Shown here: positions 24,063 through 26,620 of the stretch, piece after piece
Numbering within the stretch: position 1 is the first letter of the stretch
Layout of the letters: every line of letters starts with the position of its first letter
IMG/VR virus record: IMGVR_UViG_3300046011_008182
Span: 1-26,620 of that record
From: a virus
Reading direction: 5' to 3' (one strand)
DNA length: 26,620 bases
Program-made: the position numbers and the translations under genes
The notes under the pieces: generated by a model
What the model was told of the DNA's origin: nothing
What the model saw: the letters and a program-made list of their open reading frames with translations, nothing else
The model's database searches: none

Positions 24063-25682
24063 TTAAACATATTGTAAATAAATATCTCCATCAGAACCGC
24101 CTGAAGGTGCTGCTGTTCCGCTTGTGATTGCTTTTTGTTTGTCATTAAATGTAGTCCAATCTGATGGACTTAATGCTCCCCTATTTGTAGCATCTGCAGT
24201 AGGTATGTTAAGAGTAATAACAGGTGTTGTAGTTGGATTCACTACTGAACTACTTACATCAGTACCTGTTGTACTAATTGTCAAAGCAGCAACAGAAGTT
24301 ACTGTTCCAGAACCACCACCTAAAACATAAGATGCTGTTGATGCAAATGAAGAACTTAAAGCTTGTTCTGCAAATAAAGCATAAGATGCTGTTGCTATAG
24401 ATCCTGATTGAGATACTGTTACAGGGAATGTTGTTCCGTCTCCTTTTGTAAATGTTATTGTTGTATTTAATGCTGATGCAGTTATTATGCCTTGTAAAGG
24501 TAAAGAAGAAGTTGAAGCGAATGATGAACTTATTGCATTTCCTGATAAGAATGATGCTGTTAATGCATATGAGGCACTAACTACACTTCCTAATAAAAAA
24601 GATGCTGTAGATGCAAATGAAGAACTTAGAGCATTTGTAGCAAAAGATGATGTTCCTAACAAACTTCCAGTAAATGAACCTGTGAATGATCCACTTCTAT
24701 AAGAACTAGTAAAACTATTAAATGTGGTTAAAGTTGTATAAGCAGGAGCAAATGATGCTGTAGATGCAAATGATGAACTTGTCGCTATAGAGGCTGTAGA
24801 AGCAAATGATGAACTAACAGCTCTTGATGAGCTTATTGCAAACGAAGATGATAAGGCTTGAGTTGCATAAGATGCAGTACCTAATAAAGATCCTGTTATT
24901 CCACTAGTTACTCTTAAACTACCAGTTATACTAGCACCGGTAGTTGTAACAGATAATACATCAACTGAAGCTGAAGTAACTGTTAATAATTCTGATGTTG
25001 CGTTTTCTGATACTTGAAATATACTTCCTTGTGAACCTGAAATGTTAAATATATTCGATCCACTTCCTATTATTCCTACAGTATTACTTGAACCTGATAC
25101 TATTAAACTTCCTGTTATTACAGCAGCTCCTACAAACGGAAACGCAGGCCCACCTCCACCACCATTTAAAGCAAATGATGCTGTTAATGAGTAAGAAGAA
25201 CTTAAGGCATACGATGCACTTTGAATACTTCCTAATAATAATGATGCTGTCGCCGCATATGAAGAGCTTGTTGCAATAGAAGCAGTAGATGCATATGAAG
25301 CACTTACTACACTTCCTAATAATAATGAAGCGGTTGCTGCAAATGATGAACTTAAGGCTTGAGTAGCATAACTTGATGTTCCTAAAACACTTCCTGTAAA
25401 CGATCCTGTAAACGAACCTGTTCTAAATGATCCAGTGAAACTATTAAAAGAAGTTAGGGTTGTATATGCTGGAGCAAATGAAGCAGTAGATGCAAATGAT
25501 GAACTTGTCGCTATAGACGATGTTAAAGCAAATGATGAACTTAAAGCATTTGTAGCGTATGATGAAGTACCACTTAACGAACCAGAGATAGTTCCGTTAA
25601 CTACAAGTGAACCTGAAATTCTTATACTTCCTGTTACACTTAAATTATCTATACTCGCTGAGTCTGTAAAAAATATTGGCAT
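24063..25682 (-). CDS. Ser/Ala-repeat tail fibre protein
   Basis: A 539-residue protein dominated by short repeats of the type 'SSSFASTAS', 'SASYALTAS' and 'GSFTGSFTGS', each about 7-9 residues. Such repeats are frequent in fibre proteins of environmental phages and fit a trimeric fibrous shaft. It starts MPIFFTDSASIDNLSVTGSI, has a Gly-rich break at 173-180, a beta-rich middle (181-262) and a C-terminal module with IPTADATNRGALSPSDWTTF and GGSDGDIYLQYV, a type common in Bacteroidota and their phages. Residues 36-131 are repeated as 266-371, an internal duplication visible in the protein. No enzymatic or intramolecular chaperone domain was seen. A host-contact role is likely; the receptor-binding part cannot be pinpointed. 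Confidence 0.82.
   Translation of the reverse strand: MPIFFTDSASIDNLSVTGSIRISGSLVVNGTISGSLSGTSSYATNALSSSFALTSSIATSSSFASTASFAPAYTTLTSFNSFTGSFRTGSFTGSFTGSVLGTSSYATQALSSSFAATASLLLGSVVSASYASTASIATSSSYAATASLLLGSIQSASYALSSSYSLTASFALNGGGGGPAFPFVGAAVITGSLIVSGSSNTVGIIGSGSNIFNISGSQGSIFQVSENATSELLTVTSASVDVLSVTTTGASITGSLRVTSGITGSLLGTASYATQALSSSFAISSSRAVSSSFASTASIATSSSFASTASFAPAYTTLTTFNSFTSSYRSGSFTGSFTGSLLGTSSFATNALSSSFASTASFLLGSVVSASYALTASFLSGNAISSSFASTSSLPLQGIITASALNTTITFTKGDGTTFPVTVSQSGSIATASYALFAEQALSSSFASTASYVLGGGSGTVTSVAALTISTTGTDVSSSVVNPTTTPVITLNIPTADATNRGALSPSDWTTFNDKQKAITSGTAAPSGGSDGDIYLQYV
24570..24887 (-). repeat. Internal duplication in the fibre gene, copy 2
   Basis: Encodes residues 266-371, with the block FAPAYTTLTTFNSFT, SYRSGSFTGSFTGSLLGTSS and LLGSVVSASYALTA, matching the order in residues 36-131. 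Confidence 0.65.
25290..25577 (-). repeat. Internal duplication in the fibre gene, copy 1
   Basis: Encodes residues 36-131, with FAPAYTTLTSFNSFT, SFRTGSFTGSFTGSVLGTSS and LLGSVVSASYA, the partner of 24570-24887. Confidence 0.65.
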
Positions 25683-25688
25683 TGTTTA

Positions 25689-25699
25689 TTATAAATATT
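25689..25699 (-). promoter_or_regulatory. Junction motif AATATTTATAA (copy 7)
   Basis: Exact copy, 2 bases after the delta-60 protein stop codon and 6 bases before the fibre ATG. Confidence 0.5.
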
Positions 25700-25701
25700 A
25701 G

Positions 25702-26620
25702 TTAATTAATTCTTCTAGTTTGACCACCCGTAGTTCCATCAGGATTAATAAGAACCATACGCTCAGCAACAGAACCAGAGTATGTTGTGAAATTTCCTCC
25801 AATTAAAAACTTGCCATTAGATTGTTGGATTATTGGAATAACAATGTCATTAAAACCTGTTCCTATATTAAAAGTTGCATCCTTAGTTCCATCAGAATTT
25901 AGTCTAACTATTCTGTTATTAGCTGAACCAGAGTATGTTGTGAAATTTCCTCCAACTAATAATTTTCCGTCTGGTTGTTGGATTATTGGAATAATAGAAG
26001 CATCAAAACCTGTTCCCATATTAAAAGTTGTATCCTTAGTTCCATCAGTATTTATTCGAACTATTCTGTTATTAGCAGAACCAGAATATGTTGTGAAATC
26101 TCCTCCAACTAATAACTTGCCATCAGATTGTTGAATTACTGTTCGAACAAAACCATTAAAACCTGTTCCTATATTAAAAGTTGTATCCTTAGTTCCATCA
26201 GAATTTATTCTAACAATGTAGTTATTAGCAAAACCAGAGTATGTTATGAAATCTCCTCCAACTACTAATTTTCCGTCTGATTGTTGGATTATTGATAAAA
26301 CTAAAACATCAAAACCTGTTCCCATATTAAAAGTTGCATCCTTAGTTCCATCAGTATTTAGTCTAACTATTCTGTTATTAGTAAAACCAGAGTATGTTGT
26401 GAAATTTCCTACAACTACTAACTTGTCAACAGATTGTTGGATTATTGTTCGAACAATACCATTAAAACCTGTTCCCATATTAAAAGTTGCATCCTTAGTT
26501 CCATCAGTATTTATTCGAACTATTCTGTTATTAGCAGAACCAGAATATGTTGTGAAATCTCCTCCAACTAATAACTTGCCATCAGATTGTTGAATTATTG
26601 ATAAAACAAAGTTATTAAAA
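25702..26620 (-). CDS. Delta-60 repeat (DUF5122 beta-propeller) protein, 5' end missing
   Basis: The C-terminal 306 codons of a repeat protein. The frame is open to the window edge, so the visible ATG at 26478 is an internal Met of a repeat and not the start. The repeat unit is exactly 51 residues, for example IIQQSDGKLLVGGDFTTYSG followed by NNRIVRINTDGTKDTTFN and GTGF. This is the delta-60/DUF5122 pattern ('QPDGK...GG.F....G.....I.RL..DG..D.TFN'), thought to build beta-propellers in secreted and surface proteins. The C-terminus is short, ending GGQTRRIN. It lies upstream of the fibre gene, so a fibre or adhesin role is likely. Neighbouring units are almost identical in DNA, implying recent expansion. 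Confidence 0.83.
   Translation of the reverse strand, partial: FNNFVLSIIQQSDGKLLVGGDFTTYSGSANNRIVRINTDGTKDATFNMGTGFNGIVRTIIQQSVDKLVVVGNFTTYSGFTNNRIVRLNTDGTKDATFNMGTGFDVLVLSIIQQSDGKLVVGGDFITYSGFANNYIVRINSDGTKDTTFNIGTGFNGFVRTVIQQSDGKLLVGGDFTTYSGSANNRIVRINTDGTKDTTFNMGTGFDASIIPIIQQPDGKLLVGGNFTTYSGSANNRIVRLNSDGTKDATFNIGTGFNDIVIPIIQQSNGKFLIGGNFTTYSGSVAERMVLINPDGTTGGQTRRIN
25855..26620 (-). repeat. 153-bp tandem repeats inside the delta-60 gene
   Basis: The anchor acctgttcc on the plus strand recurs at 25855, 26008, 26161, 26314 and 26467, spaced exactly 153 bp, and a further unit is cut by the window edge. Each unit encodes 51 residues. Units differ mainly by scattered substitutions, with variation concentrated in the few codons after GTGF. 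Confidence 0.92.

Noticed and set aside
25435-25701. Plus-strand frame rich in Asn/Asp/Glu/Ala opposite the fibre gene
   Set aside because: It arises from the antisense of Ser/Ala codon repeats and has no plausible protein features.
25787-26593. Open frames of 115 residues on the plus strand, twice, across the delta-60 region
   Set aside because: They are mirror images of the 153-bp repeats, which repeat any stop-free antisense frame; the minus-strand frame gives a known repeat family and is continuous.
25855-26620. CRISPR-like regular repeats
   Set aside because: The 153-bp units are wholly coding, in frame and without unique spacers.

Overview
The window is part of the genome of a contractile-tailed (myovirus) bacteriophage distantly related to T4. 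Every supported gene lies on the minus strand, so the region reads from right (26620) to left (1). Base composition is strongly A+T-rich. Most starts have no Shine-Dalgarno sequence but sit behind A/T-rich leaders, and several proteins (delta-60 repeat adhesin, Ser/Ala-rich fibre with an 'ATNRGALSPSDW..FN.KQ' tail) are of types common in Bacteroidota and their phages. A phage of a Bacteroidota host is therefore the most likely source; this is inference, since no host gene is present.

Layout in transcription order. (1) 26620-20519, fibre/accessory block: a delta-60 repeat protein cut by the window edge, a Ser/Ala-repeat fibre, a higher-G+C cassette of four small or paralogous genes (21964-24008), three further small or unknown proteins. 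(2) 20458-18198, tail sheath and tail tube, closed by a strong intrinsic terminator (18144-18174). (3) 18100-4855, tail assembly and baseplate: a gp26-like and a gp51-like chaperone/hub pair joined by a probable translational frameshift, tape measure protein, a large tube-initiator/baseplate-like protein, a LysM-like wedge protein, a large hub protein carrying a DUF5675-type C-terminal domain, and two proteins of unknown role, one (772 aa) with possible prohead-protease sites. This block ends in a second strong terminator (4803-4833). (4) 4784-1, replication/recombination: a short family A-type DNA polymerase lacking a 5'-3' exonuclease domain, two small unknowns, a gp32-like ssDNA-binding protein, a UvsX recombinase and the start of a separate 5'-3' exonuclease/RNase H. 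These would act together at the fork and in recombination-dependent replication.

The most interesting signals beyond gene content are: a possible H-type RNA pseudoknot 39-64 nt upstream of the gp32 start, in the same relative position as the T4 gene 32 autoregulatory operator; a T7 run that would join the two tail chaperone frames by a +1/-2 shift; a recurrent AATATTTATAA element at the junctions of structural genes only; putative (L/I)xE prohead-protease motifs in two unknown proteins, suggesting injected internal proteins; and the G+C-rich paralog cassette. No tRNA, CRISPR array, insertion sequence or integrase was seen, and no gene-free stretch exceeds 100 bases.
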